Below, piece after piece: positions 44,230-53,980 of a DNA stretch of 64,000 nucleotides. Location of the stretch: positions 1 to 64,000 of the forward strand of contig NZ_RFSK01000024.1 in NCBI RefSeq assembly GCF_009923995.1, in the 5' to 3' direction. Under the pieces are notes generated by a model. That model saw nothing but the letters and a program-made list of their open reading frames with translations. It searched no databases and had not been told where the DNA came from. The DNA comes from Janthinobacterium sp. (GTDB lineage Bacteria; Pseudomonadota; Gammaproteobacteria; Burkholderiales; Burkholderiaceae_D). The position numbers and the translations under genes were made by a program. The stretch's first letter is position 1. Each line of letters opens with the position of its first letter.

Positions 44230-45210
44230 TCACAGATCGAGAATCATGCCGCCGATGGTCAGGCCCGCGGCCGTGCCCATCATCAGCAGACGCTGGCCCG
44301 CCACGGCCCGCCCCGTCATCACCGCCTCGTGCAGGGCCGTGGGCAGGGACGCGGCCACCTGGTTGCCATGCGTCTCAAAGATCTTGATGATTTTAGCATC
44401 GGGAACGTCAAGGATGCGCGCCGCATGCGCGAGGCCCAGCGGGCTGGCCTGGTGCGGCACGACCACGTCGATTTTTTCCAGTCCGGCGCCCGACTCCTGC
44501 ATTAGTTCTGCGAGGAAATCCGGCATCACCTTGACGGCCAGGCGGAACACGGCCTTGCCATCCATGCGGAACAGGTAGTCGCCCGGTTCGCAGCCGTTGC
44601 GCGGATTGCGCTCGGTGCCGCCGCCGCGGATTTCGCAGTAGCGCCGCCCTTCCGGATACGTACCCATCTTGTAGGCGCGGATGCCGGCGCTGCCATCGCC
44701 CCGCTCGACGATGACGGCGGCGGCGCCGTCGCCGAAGATCATCGACGCTTCCGGCTCGCTCCAGTCGACGCCGCGCGAGGCCAGGTCGGACGAGACGATG
44801 GCGATGCGCCGGTAGGCGCCGCCGGCCAGCATGGAGGCGGCCACGCGGAAGGCGGCCATGAAACTGAGGCAGCTGGCGTTGACGTCGAAGCTTTGCGTGC
44901 CTGGCGGCAAGCCGGCGTGTTCGGCGACAAAACACGCCGTGTTCGGCAAGGCTTGCTCGGGCACGCCGCAGGCGCAGATCAGCAAGTCGATGTCGGTCGG
45001 ACGCAGGCTGGCATTTTTCAGCGCGTCGCGCAGGGCGGCGGCGCCCAGCTGGCTTTGCGATTCATCGGGCGCGGCGACAAAGCGCGACAACACGCCGCTC
45101 TTGCGCAGGGTATAGCCGGGCGGGTGGCCCAGCTTCGCGTCCAGGCTTGCGGAGGTGACGCTGTGGACGGGCACGGCTTTGCCCGTCGCGATCAGGCGAA
45201 CTGGAATCAT
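44230..45210 (-). CDS. 3-oxoacyl-ACP synthase III / OleA-like condensing enzyme
   Basis: 326 residues. Thiolase-fold condensing enzyme, catalytic Cys114 in FDVNASCLSFMAAF, histidine in VVVPHQASPLGLAHA and asparagine in ETHGNQVAAS. MIFGDGAAAVIVE is the usual KAS III motif. Overall closer to secondary KAS III/OleA than to housekeeping FabH, with which no fab genes are linked here. First gene of the seven-gene operon. Confidence 0.87.
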   Translation of the reverse strand: MIPVRLIATGKAVPVHSVTSASLDAKLGHPPGYTLRKSGVLSRFVAAPDESQSQLGAAALRDALKNASLRPTDIDLLICACGVPEQALPNTACFVAEHAGLPPGTQSFDVNASCLSFMAAFRVAASMLAGGAYRRIAIVSSDLASRGVDWSEPEASMIFGDGAAAVIVERGDGSAGIRAYKMGTYPEGRRYCEIRGGGTERNPRNGCEPGDYLFRMDGKAVFRLAVKVMPDFLAELMQESGAGLEKIDVVVPHQASPLGLAHAARILDVPDAKIIKIFETHGNQVAASLPTALHEAVMTGRAVAGQRLLMMGTAAGLTIGGMILDL

Positions 45211-45249
45211 GTCGGCCTTAACAAAATAAAGTGAATACGGTTAATGTGG

Positions 45250-46158
45250 TCAGTCGAGTACCAAAGGCGGCAAGGTGACGCCGCAGTTCTTGCAGAAATT
45301 GGCATCATCGTCGAGGCCTTCCTTCAGGCAAGTGGGACAGGTCCGCGTCGTGACCAGCTTGGAACTGCGCTGTACCGTCATTTCGGCACTGATAATGCCG
45401 GTAGGCACTGCCAGGATGCCCCAGCCCAGCAGCATCATCAGGGAAGCGATGGTGCGCCCGATGTCGGTGCGCGGCGTGATATCGCCGAACCCGACGGTGG
45501 TCATGGTGCTGATGGCCCAGTATATCGACGTGGGGATGCTGCTGTACCCATTCTCCGGCCCTTCCACGACATACATCACAGTACCCAACAGAAAGACCAC
45601 CATCATGACAAAGGACAAGAAAATGAGGATCTTGCGCCGGCTGGCCAGCAAGGCCCGCCCCAGCACCGTGTATTCGTGCACGTAGGACGTGAGCTTGAGG
45701 ATACGGAACATGCGCAGCAGGCGCAAAATGCGCACGTCGATCAGCACATGGGCGCCCGGCAGCAGCAAGCCGATGTAGGTCGGCACGATGGCCAGCAAGT
45801 CGATAATGCCGAAGAAACTCTTGGCGTAACGCACCGGATGTTGCAGGCACGACAGGCGCGCGAAGTACTCGATGGTAAACAGGATGGTGAAAAACCATTC
45901 CAGCCCCGTCAGCCAGGCGCCGTAGCGGGCCGCCACGGAGGCGACACTGCTGAGCACGACCACCGTCACGCTCATCAGGATGGCGCCGATCAGCACCAGG
46001 TCGAAGGCGCGGCCCGTGCGCGTTTCCGCCTCGAAAATGACGGTGTAGACCTGCTCGCGCCAGCCACGCTCGGGCTTGCCATATTTCTGTTGCGTTTCCT
46101 GCGCGGCAAGCTGCTGCGGCGTCAGGGGTGCCGCCCCGCTCTTCGTCGCGGCTTTCAT
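45250..46158 (-). CDS. Voltage-gated-type potassium channel with C-terminal zinc ribbon
   Basis: 302 residues. Six-helix ion channel: S4 with regularly spaced arginines (VRILRLLRMFRILKLT), pore loop with selectivity filter TMTTVGFGDITP, and S6 (SLMMLLGWGILAVPTGIIS). The cytoplasmic tail ends in a CPTC...CKNCG zinc ribbon. I use the ATG at 46158, since the longer frame begins with TTG and crosses an AT-rich intergenic patch. Potassium transport is inferred from the filter. Confidence 0.87.
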   Translation of the reverse strand: MKAATKSGAAPLTPQQLAAQETQQKYGKPERGWREQVYTVIFEAETRTGRAFDLVLIGAILMSVTVVVLSSVASVAARYGAWLTGLEWFFTILFTIEYFARLSCLQHPVRYAKSFFGIIDLLAIVPTYIGLLLPGAHVLIDVRILRLLRMFRILKLTSYVHEYTVLGRALLASRRKILIFLSFVMMVVFLLGTVMYVVEGPENGYSSIPTSIYWAISTMTTVGFGDITPRTDIGRTIASLMMLLGWGILAVPTGIISAEMTVQRSSKLVTTRTCPTCLKEGLDDDANFCKNCGVTLPPLVLD

Positions 46159-46251
46159 GGGAATAGTGTGCTCATATACTATTATTGTATAGATAATTGA
46201 CAAAGCGCGGCCACACGCACGATTGCACCCAGGTTGGCGCGACGGTGTGCG

Positions 46252-48003
46252 TTACGACAGCTTCTTCGCCAGCAGCACGGCATTGCGCCGGTCGCGCTCG
46301 GCCTGCACGATGTCCGCCGCGCGCGCTTCCGTGAGGCCCGCCGTGTGCAGCACGGTGGCCGTCAGCTGCAGCGCCGCTTCCAGCGCCTCGGGCACGACGA
46401 GGGTGGCGCCCGCCTGGATCAGCGCCACCGCATGCGCTTCGTCGCGGGCGCGCGCATACACGGGCAGCTGGGGATACTCGCGGCGGATGGATTTGACGGC
46501 ATGCAGCACGGAGGCCGCATGGTCCATCGTCAGCACCACGGCGGCGGCCCGGTCCGCATTGACCTTTTGCAACAATTCCGCACGCGACGCATCGCCGAAA
46601 TACACGGGGAAACCGCGCGGATGCAGGGTCGTCACCAGGCGCGCATCGTTCTCGATGGCCACGTAGGCGATATCCTGTTCCGTCAGCACCTTGGCCAGCA
46701 GCTGCCCCACGCGGCCGAAACCGGCGATGATGACGGTGCTGCCCTGCGGCGGACGGGCGCCTTCGGCCAAGTCGGCCAGCTGGTGATGGTGGCGCTTTTC
46801 CCACCAGTTGCCAAAGCCGCGCGCCGCCTTGGCCAGCGCGGGCGTGGCAAACAGGCTCAGCCCCACCACCAGCATGACGAACTGCGCCACTTGCGGGCTG
46901 ATCAGTTTGGTACCGAGCGCATAGGCGACGACGATGAAGGCAAATTCGCCGCCCTGCCCCAGCAGCACGCCCGTTTCCACGGCGCGCCCCCAGTGGAAGC
47001 CGCCGATGCGGAAAATCACGCTGATGACGAGAGTCTTCAGGAAAAACAGGCTCAGCACGGCCAGGGGAATCAAAATCGGCGACTTGAGGATTTCGCGCAC
47101 GTCGATCTGCATGCCCACGGACATGAAGAACAGGCCCATCAGCAAACCCTTGAACGGCTCGATCGTCACTTCCACTTCATGGCGGAATTCCGTTTCCGCC
47201 AGCAACAGGCCCGCCAGCAGGGCGCCCAGCGCCATCGACAGGCCCGCCAGGTAGGTCAGGCCCGCGATGCCCAGCGTGCTGAGCAGGGTCAGGGCCATGA
47301 AGACGTCGGGCTGGTGCTTCTTGACGAAAAACTGGAACAGGGGACGGATGACCCGGCGTCCCAGCAGGTAGATGAGCAGGATGGCGCCAGCCGATTTCAC
47401 GGCCGCAAAGCTGAGCAGATAGGCCAGGTCGTCGCTGCGCCCGCTGGCGAACACGTCGATCAGGATGAACAGCGGCACCACCATCAGGTCCTGGAACATC
47501 AGGATGGAAAAGCCCGCCTGGCCAGCCGGGGTCTGCAGGGAACGCTGGTCCGTGAGCAGCTGCATCACGACGGCCGTGGACGACAGCGACAGCACCAGTC
47601 CCAGCACGATGGAGGCTTCCAGCGACAGGCCAAAATAGTACGCGACGCCGCCGATCAGGCACGCGCTGACGGCCACCTGCCCCACGCCCGCGCCGAATAC
47701 CCAGCGGCGCAGCGCCCACAGCCGTTCCGTGGACAGTTCCAGGCCGATCATGAACATCAGGAACATCACGCCCAGCTCCGCCAGGCCGCTGACCTGTTCC
47801 GCGCGGACGAAGGAAAAATACGTCAGCCACGTGAAGTCGCCCGCCCACAGGCCGAAGCCGAAGGGGCCGAACAGGCAGCCGACGGCGAGAAAGCCCAGCA
47901 CCTGGTTGACCTTCAGGCGTTGCAATAGCGGAATGAAAATCCCGGCCAGGGCGAGAAACAGCAAGGTTTCTCGCAAATACGGTAAGGCGTGCTGCTCTTC
48001 CAA
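46252..48003 (-). CDS. Kef-type monovalent cation:proton antiporter (CPA2)
   Basis: 583 residues. About 12 membrane helices (FLALAGIFIPLLQRL, GLVLSLSSTAVVMQLLTDQ, LGQGGEFAFIVVAYALG) followed by a Rossmann TrkA-N domain (TVIIAGFGRVGQLLAKVL). A KefB/KefC-like potassium/proton exchanger in the inner membrane. No separate regulatory KefG/F gene next to it. Confidence 0.93.
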   Translation of the reverse strand: MEEQHALPYLRETLLFLALAGIFIPLLQRLKVNQVLGFLAVGCLFGPFGFGLWAGDFTWLTYFSFVRAEQVSGLAELGVMFLMFMIGLELSTERLWALRRWVFGAGVGQVAVSACLIGGVAYYFGLSLEASIVLGLVLSLSSTAVVMQLLTDQRSLQTPAGQAGFSILMFQDLMVVPLFILIDVFASGRSDDLAYLLSFAAVKSAGAILLIYLLGRRVIRPLFQFFVKKHQPDVFMALTLLSTLGIAGLTYLAGLSMALGALLAGLLLAETEFRHEVEVTIEPFKGLLMGLFFMSVGMQIDVREILKSPILIPLAVLSLFFLKTLVISVIFRIGGFHWGRAVETGVLLGQGGEFAFIVVAYALGTKLISPQVAQFVMLVVGLSLFATPALAKAARGFGNWWEKRHHHQLADLAEGARPPQGSTVIIAGFGRVGQLLAKVLTEQDIAYVAIENDARLVTTLHPRGFPVYFGDASRAELLQKVNADRAAAVVLTMDHAASVLHAVKSIRREYPQLPVYARARDEAHAVALIQAGATLVVPEALEAALQLTATVLHTAGLTEARAADIVQAERDRRNAVLLAKKLS

Positions 48004-48117
48004 AATAGTTCAATCCATGTCAGTGACGGCAAGCATGCCGAATTGGCAATTGTCGCACGCCGGGCCAGGATGGCAAACGCCCGCACCCGATATTTTTGCC
48101 GTAAGGCAATAAATTCG

Positions 48118-49362
48118 CTACGGGTGCTCGTCCCGGGGCAGGCCCAGCATGTCGGCGCGGGGACGGTCCCAGCCCGGCACGTAGGCGGGACACGGCCGCG
48201 CGCGGAACTGTTCCAGTTCGACGGTGGTGAAATTGGGCAACATGTCCGGATTGAAACGCACGTCCGTCAGCTTGTTGGCGTTCAGGCGGGGCATGCGGGC
48301 AAAGCGGAACCAGGCGTCGGCATAGCAATTGTCTTCCTGTAAGGCGCGCAGGGCGGCCAGGCTGCCCGTCGCCTGGGCCGAGACGGCGATGCCGGGCGCC
48401 AGCTGCTGGCCTTGCCTGCCCGTCTCGGCCAGGCCCGCCGGGCAGGCGGCGGGCGCCAGCGACTCGGGCAGCAGGCTCAGGGTGCCGCGCCGCAGGGTGT
48501 AGACGTCCGTCTTGCTGTCGAGCGAGACATAGATCCAGCACAGCGGGTTGCTGGGAAACGCCGTCATCGCCACGTCCCACACGCGCGTGCCCGGGTCCAG
48601 GCGCTGCACGGCCGCCTCGATGCGCGTGCGGCCCAGGGCCGACGCCACACCCTGCGTGCCGATGAAGGTGGCCGCCAGCGCGAAGGCCAGCAGCAGCGGG
48701 CCGGTCCCCCGTTCGCCGGCCCGCCCTTGCAGCACGGCCAGGACCACGCCCAGCCCCAGCAGCACGGCCAGGGACGCGGGCGCCAGGTAGGTTTGATAGG
48801 TAAAGAAGCACAGGGCCGCCGCCAGTCCCGCCAGCAGCACGCTTTTGACGATGCCGTAGCGCAAGGACATGATCACGGGCACGCCCAGCAGCACCCAGAA
48901 CATCGGTTCGACGATGAAGACCATGTCGCCATACAGCCAGCGGCTGTTGAAGGGATAGAACGGGTGCAAGCCATAGGAATTGAGAAAATCCATGCCCATG
49001 TGCAGGCAGAATCCCAGCAGCAGGCAAGCCGCCAGGCCCAACCGGGCGGGCACGCTGTCCTTCAGCAGGCGGCGCGCGCCGGGCCACAGCAGCCACAGCA
49101 GCGCCAGCAGAAGCAGCGCCTGCGGCAAGGCCAACAGCAGGGTGTGCGTGTGCCCCCGGTGGTGCAGCATGTAGCCGAACGGACGCGGCAGCAGCCTGGT
49201 CAGCACCAGGTCCAGGTCGGGCGCGTTGCTGGCAAACCAGGCCGTAAATAAAAACAGCGCACGCCGGGTACGCTGGGCGGGTGGCTGCGGCTCGGGCGGC
49301 AGGCTGCGGTGTACCAGTTCGCCGACCCCGAGGCCGATGACCGAATGCGTAATATTATCCAT
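48118..49362 (-). CDS. YdjM-family membrane-bound metal-dependent hydrolase
   Basis: 414 residues. N-terminal MDNITHSVIGLGVGELVHRS, ASNAPDLDLV and HHRGHTHTLLLALP match the YdjM (DUF457) family with putative metal-binding histidines and aspartates, embedded among about eight membrane helices. The C-terminal third is soluble and probably periplasmic. Substrate unknown. Confidence 0.85.
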   Translation of the reverse strand: MDNITHSVIGLGVGELVHRSLPPEPQPPAQRTRRALFLFTAWFASNAPDLDLVLTRLLPRPFGYMLHHRGHTHTLLLALPQALLLLALLWLLWPGARRLLKDSVPARLGLAACLLLGFCLHMGMDFLNSYGLHPFYPFNSRWLYGDMVFIVEPMFWVLLGVPVIMSLRYGIVKSVLLAGLAAALCFFTYQTYLAPASLAVLLGLGVVLAVLQGRAGERGTGPLLLAFALAATFIGTQGVASALGRTRIEAAVQRLDPGTRVWDVAMTAFPSNPLCWIYVSLDSKTDVYTLRRGTLSLLPESLAPAACPAGLAETGRQGQQLAPGIAVSAQATGSLAALRALQEDNCYADAWFRFARMPRLNANKLTDVRFNPDMLPNFTTVELEQFRARPCPAYVPGWDRPRADMLGLPRDEHP

Positions 49363-49402
49363 CGGGCAATTTTACAGGATGCGGCCACCCCAAGAGCAAA
49401 GG

Positions 49403-49433
49403 CCGGGGTCGTACCCTCAGGGTACGACCCCGG
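49403..49433. repeat. Perfect REP-like palindrome
   Basis: 15-base perfect arms CCGGGGTCGTACCCT/AGGGTACGACCCCGG around one central C, between two same-strand genes. No T-run follows, so it is not a simple terminator. Sequence style resembles dispersed intergenic palindromes. Confidence 0.75.
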
Positions 49434-49465
49434 ATTCTGCCATTGGGTTTGTTCAAATCAAGCGT

Positions 49466-51127
49466 CTACAGCGCCTGTAAATCTTCCCCGCGCATGCCCA
49501 CCAGCAAGGCGCGGCCATCGGGCAGGACGCGGAACTCGCCATAGCGGGACTTTTCCCAGCGTGCCGCCTCGCCTTCCTTGAAGAACCAGGCATCGCTGAC
49601 GAGCACCCAGCGCCCGTCCTTCGGCGTCAGTTCGAGCAGGAATTCGCCCGGTGCCAGCGCTTCCTGGGTGTAGGGACGCAGCAGCTCCGCCACGCCCCGC
49701 GCATCGCGCCTGGCCACCACGCGGGGCCGGCCGGGGGCATTTTCCACGCTGGCCAAAGTGCTCAGCACGCCGAGGTTGAGGAAATTGAGGCGCATGAAAT
49801 CGCCCTGCATCAGCGAGCGGGGATCGGCCGGCGCCAGTTCCACGAAGATGACTTCGCCCTTGGCGATCAGCTGTTCCTTTTGCCAGATACCGACATTGGC
49901 GACCAGCAGCACCAGCAGCAGGCCCGCCAGCACGCCCAGGCGCACCTGGCGGTTTTGCGCAACCACGGCCGCCGGCCTGTTTTCCACCAGGTGCAGCACC
50001 TTGCCGCGCGTGGCCAGCCATGCCAGGGCGCACAGGATCGCGCCGGCCACGGCCAGCAGCGCCGCCTTGCTGGCCAGCGGCCAGGCCAGCTGGTAATAAA
50101 AGCTGCCGATGATCCACGCCGCCGCCAGCGCGGCCGCCACGGCCACGCGCGTGCGCCCGCTCGTCAGGCAGTACGCGAGGATCAGCAGCACGGGGCCCAG
50201 CGCCGGCATGAACCAGGCCAGCACGACCAGCACCAGCGCCACGCCGATGGCGGGCAACTGGCGCAGCGCCGGCCAGCGCCAGCCCGTCCAGACGGCAGCC
50301 GCCACGGCCAGCACGAGCGACACCCCGTTCAGCACCTGCGCATACCAGGCCGCTCCCTGGTGCCGGCTCACTTCGCGCGTCAGCTCGCCGACAAAGCCGC
50401 CGCCCACGCTGGCGCCCAGCATGAAGGTCATGCCGGACCAGAAGACCAGGCCCAGCAGCACGGCCAGTATCCAGCCCGTCGACAGCGATTCGAGGAAGGC
50501 GGCGATGGGCGCGCCGCGGCCGTCGTTGAAAGCCTGTTTCTGCAGCCAGTGGGCGCCCAGCCACAGGGCCAGGGCCAGCATCCAGGCCAGGTACAGCTGC
50601 GTGGGGTCATTCTCGAAAATCCAGTCGCGCCCGCTATCGACGATGCCCAGCGCCAGCAAGCCGCAGGCGACGACGCCCAGCAGCACGCGCAGCCAGTCAC
50701 GCGGCAAGGCGGCGGCCACCACGAGGCACGCCGCACACAGCAGCAAGGAAGCCGTCTGTGCCGTGCAATCGCGGAACAGCGCATAGCCGAGCAAGCCGCC
50801 GCCCACCAGCAGGCACGGCACGGCCAGTTGCTCGACGAACAGCGCCACGCCGCGCATGCGGATCAGCAGCACGGCCACCACCAGCACGATGGCGGCCACG
50901 ACATACGCGCCGGGACCATGGCGCACGACGCTTTCCAGGCCCACGCCCAGCGCCACGATCAGGGGGATGGCCGCCAGCCAGGCGCCGAAGGCCGTCATCA
51001 GCACCAGCGGCCACGGCCGGACATCCTGCCCGGGCCGCACTGTGCTATTGGGCAACAGTCCGGCGCGCGTGGCGTCGGCGATCAGGGTATCGAGCGCATC
51101 GTTGCGCTGGGTATTTACGCCGCTCAT
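49466..51127 (-). CDS. GDYXXLXY/DUF4401 membrane protein
   Basis: 553 residues. About ten membrane helices (LVLMTAFGAWLAAIPLIVAL and following) and a C-terminal soluble GDYXXLXY domain, here with variant LMQGDFMRLNF. Function unknown. The ATG at 51127 overlaps the DUF2157 stop by 4 bases; the two are usually paired. Confidence 0.8.
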   Translation of the reverse strand: MSGVNTQRNDALDTLIADATRAGLLPNSTVRPGQDVRPWPLVLMTAFGAWLAAIPLIVALGVGLESVVRHGPGAYVVAAIVLVVAVLLIRMRGVALFVEQLAVPCLLVGGGLLGYALFRDCTAQTASLLLCAACLVVAAALPRDWLRVLLGVVACGLLALGIVDSGRDWIFENDPTQLYLAWMLALALWLGAHWLQKQAFNDGRGAPIAAFLESLSTGWILAVLLGLVFWSGMTFMLGASVGGGFVGELTREVSRHQGAAWYAQVLNGVSLVLAVAAAVWTGWRWPALRQLPAIGVALVLVVLAWFMPALGPVLLILAYCLTSGRTRVAVAAALAAAWIIGSFYYQLAWPLASKAALLAVAGAILCALAWLATRGKVLHLVENRPAAVVAQNRQVRLGVLAGLLLVLLVANVGIWQKEQLIAKGEVIFVELAPADPRSLMQGDFMRLNFLNLGVLSTLASVENAPGRPRVVARRDARGVAELLRPYTQEALAPGEFLLELTPKDGRWVLVSDAWFFKEGEAARWEKSRYGEFRVLPDGRALLVGMRGEDLQAL

Positions 51128-52083
51128 GCCGCCTCCTGGCGCGTGCGCCACAGGATGCCTTGCACGGTCAGCGCCAGCAGCACGGCGGCGAGCAGGCCCA
51201 GCACGACCAGGCTGCCCACTTCGCCGCCATGTCCGTTGAACAATAAATGTGTCATCCCGCCCACCAGCAGGGTGTTGAGGCCCAGGGCCACGGCGCTGAG
51301 GCCAAACACGTCAAAGAATTTTCTGGTTGACAACAACACGCCGGCGACGGCCAGCAAGGCCAGGCCCGCCCAGTATGACGAGGCGATGGTGTTGCCGAAC
51401 AGGGCGCTCACGGCCGAGCCAGTGATGAGGATGGTGAGCAGCACCAGGCCCAGGCGCAGGGCCCAGCTTCCCGCACCCGTCCAGCGCGCCAGCAGGGGCG
51501 AGACCAGGGCGCAGGCCAGCAGCACGGCCAGCCAGCCGCTGAAGTAAACGGGCAAGTCATCCGATTCCACGTGCCAGCTGTGGCGCGCGTGAGCCTGTAT
51601 CCACAGGGTGGCGCCCGTCGAGAATACCAGCATCCACGGCGTCCACAGCACGTCGCTGCGCGCCGCCAGGCACAACGGCAGCGCCAGCGCCGCCCACAGG
51701 GCGAACAATTGCCACGGATCGGCGCCCGTCTGGTAAGTCTGGCCGAAATACGCGAACAGCCCGCCGATAGCCAGCAAGGCCAGCAGCAGCAAGGGCACGC
51801 GCGCCTTGGGCACGGCGAACGCGCCCAGGCAGGCGGCGGCCAGCACGCCTTGCAGCAAGGCAAAGCGGCCCATGCGGCCCAGGTCTTCCCAGTTGGCGGC
51901 GACCCAGAAGATCAGCCCCATGCCCAGCAGCGCGGCACCGAGCACGGCCACACCGCGCGGCAGCCAGTAGGCCAGGCGCGCCGGTTCGCGCTGGAAGCCG
52001 GCCACTTCCTGCAACTGCCGGGTTTGTTGGGCATCGAGCGCATGGGCCGAGGCGAGCTGGTACACGGCGAGGCGTAAATCCAT
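51124..52083 (-). CDS. DUF2157 membrane protein
   Basis: 319 residues. N-terminal soluble helix (LDAQQTRQLQEVAGF) followed by roughly nine membrane helices (AALLGMGLIFWVAANWEDLG is typical of DUF2157). The ATG at 52083 is the family start; the longer frame overlaps the DUF427 gene. Translationally coupled to the GDYXXLXY gene. Confidence 0.83.
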   Translation of the reverse strand: MDLRLAVYQLASAHALDAQQTRQLQEVAGFQREPARLAYWLPRGVAVLGAALLGMGLIFWVAANWEDLGRMGRFALLQGVLAAACLGAFAVPKARVPLLLLALLAIGGLFAYFGQTYQTGADPWQLFALWAALALPLCLAARSDVLWTPWMLVFSTGATLWIQAHARHSWHVESDDLPVYFSGWLAVLLACALVSPLLARWTGAGSWALRLGLVLLTILITGSAVSALFGNTIASSYWAGLALLAVAGVLLSTRKFFDVFGLSAVALGLNTLLVGGMTHLLFNGHGGEVGSLVVLGLLAAVLLALTVQGILWRTRQEAA

Positions 52084-52124
52084 CGTCTGCTTTCGTGGTG
52101 ATTCTATGCTGGTGAAGTAAAAAG

Positions 52125-52415
52125 TCAGCGCTCGACGCTGACGCCGCGCCAGAAGGCGACGTGGCCGGCAATTTGCTTGGCGGCATCCTTGGGCTGGGGG
52201 TAATACCAGGCCGCGTTGGCGTTCACCTGGCCATCGACGACGAGGTCGTAATAGCTGGCCGTGCCCTTCCAGGGACACACGGTGGTGTGGCTGCTGGGAC
52301 GCAGGTATGCCTGCTGCACGGCAGAGAGGGGGAAATACACATTGTTTTCGACGAGCTCTACCTGATCGTCGGTGGCTTGCGCGATGACGGCGCCATTCCA
52401 GCTGGCTGTTGGCAT
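52125..52415 (-). CDS. DUF427 domain protein
   Basis: 96 residues, single DUF427 domain: MPTASWNGAVIAQ, VYFPLSAVQQAYL, TTVCPWKGTASYYDLVVDG and AAWYYPQPKDAAKQI. Small cytosolic beta-rich protein of unknown function. Confidence 0.88.
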   Translation of the reverse strand: MPTASWNGAVIAQATDDQVELVENNVYFPLSAVQQAYLRPSSHTTVCPWKGTASYYDLVVDGQVNANAAWYYPQPKDAAKQIAGHVAFWRGVSVER

Positions 52416-52482
52416 TTGACTATCCTCCTGTGCGGAGTGTAGCCGAAATCAACCGTCATGGCGCGCGCCGTTGGCGCCCGGA

Positions 52483-53148
52483 TCAGGCGCCGCTGATGAT
52501 CTGGCGCAAGGCTTGCTCAAACACTTCGGGCGGCTGGCCGCCGGAAATGAGGTGGCGCTCGTTGATGATGACGGCAGGCACGGAATTGATGCCGTTCTGC
52601 TGGTAGAAGCGCTCCTGCGCGCGCACCTCGTCCCCGTAGGCGCCGGATGCCAGCACCTCGGCCGCCTGCACGGTGTCGAGGCCCACCTTGCCGGCCACGG
52701 CCAGCAAGACTGCGTGCGAGGACGGGTCCTGGCCCTGCGTGAAGTAGGCGTCGAACAGCGCCATCTTGAGTTCCTTCTGGTGCCCTTGCAGGCCAGCCCA
52801 GTGCAGCAGACGGTGAGCGTCAAACGTGTTGTAGATGCGGCCGCGCTTGTCCATGGCAAAGGTAAAGCCCAGCTGTTCGCCGCGCGCGCGGATGGCTTCG
52901 CGCGACTGCGCCATCTGTTCCGGGGTGGAACCGTATTTGCGGGCGATGTGCTCGCCGACGTCCTCGCCCTCGGGCGCCATGTTGGCGTTCAGCTCGAAGG
53001 GCTGGAAGTGGATGTCGGCCTGGACGGTATCGTGCAGCTTGTCCAGCGCCTGTTCCAGCGACTTGAGGCCGATGACGCACCAGGGACAGGACACGTCGGA
53101 AACGAAATCGATACGGACGGGAGTGGGTGTGGCGGGAGTGGAGCTCAT
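52483..53148 (-). CDS. FrnE-type DsbA-family oxidoreductase
   Basis: 221 residues. Thioredoxin fold with active-site SCPWC near residue 20, helical insert and the cis-proline loop NSVPAVIINERHLISGG. No signal peptide, as for FrnE/cytosolic DsbA relatives. Isomerase or stress role inferred from family. Confidence 0.92.
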   Translation of the reverse strand: MSSTPATPTPVRIDFVSDVSCPWCVIGLKSLEQALDKLHDTVQADIHFQPFELNANMAPEGEDVGEHIARKYGSTPEQMAQSREAIRARGEQLGFTFAMDKRGRIYNTFDAHRLLHWAGLQGHQKELKMALFDAYFTQGQDPSSHAVLLAVAGKVGLDTVQAAEVLASGAYGDEVRAQERFYQQNGINSVPAVIINERHLISGGQPPEVFEQALRQIISGA

Positions 53149-53238
53149 GGTGGGCAGCCTTTGCGCGAGTCGGTGGCGGCCGCACCGCGCGGCGCCGCAA
53201 GCACAGCATATGCGTGCGGGCCGCGGGAAATCAAGCGC

Positions 53239-53883
53239 TTACTTTTTCTTGGCGGCGGCCTTGGCCCCATCCTTCTTGCCGCCGATCTTGCTTTCCTTAC
53301 CGGAGAGCAAGTTGGCGATATTCTGGCTGTGGCGGTAGGCCAGCAGCACGCTCATGACGATGACGGCCAGCAAGATCGGATCGACGCCGAACAGCAAGGC
53401 ATAGTAGAACGGCGCGAACAGGGCCGCCACCAGGGCCGCCAGCGAGGAGTAGCGGAAGGCATAGGCGATGATCAGCCAGGTGGCCAGGGTTGCCAGGCCC
53501 AGCCAGGGATTAATGCCCAGCAACACACCGAGGGCCGTGGCCACGCCCTTGCCGCCGACAAAGCGGAAGAACACGGGCCACAGGTGGCCGAGGAAGACGG
53601 CGATGGCCACCAGGGCCACGGCCGTGTCGCCCACGCCCAGCGCGCTGGCAAAATGGTCGGCCAGGAACACGGCCAGCCAGCCCTTGGCGCCGTCGCCCAG
53701 CAGGGTCATGATGGCCGCACCTTTATTGCCGCTGCGCAGCACGTTGGTGGCGCCCGGATTCTTCGAGCCATAGGTGCGCGGATCGGCGATGCCGTAGACC
53801 TTGCTCATCACCACGGCAAACGATATCGAGCCGAGCAAGTAAGCGGCCACTGTCATTGCCACGGTTGTGATTACTGGATTCAT
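53239..53883 (-). CDS. plsY: Glycerol-3-phosphate acyltransferase PlsY
   Basis: 214 residues, five membrane helices. Transfers acyl from acyl-phosphate to glycerol-3-phosphate. Family motifs: [32 protein letters not shown] and [22 protein letters not shown]-terminal Lys/Ala tail is longer than usual. Confidence 0.95.
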   Translation of the reverse strand: MNPVITTVAMTVAAYLLGSISFAVVMSKVYGIADPRTYGSKNPGATNVLRSGNKGAAIMTLLGDGAKGWLAVFLADHFASALGVGDTAVALVAIAVFLGHLWPVFFRFVGGKGVATALGVLLGINPWLGLATLATWLIIAYAFRYSSLAALVAALFAPFYYALLFGVDPILLAVIVMSVLLAYRHSQNIANLLSGKESKIGGKKDGAKAAAKKK

Positions 53884-53980
53884 TTCTTCCCTTTGTTATG
53901 TTTATTACACCAGCATCAAGGCTGGCGCAGCAGAATATACACCATGGCCCCTGCCCGGCGACAGCCTGCGGCCGATTTCC

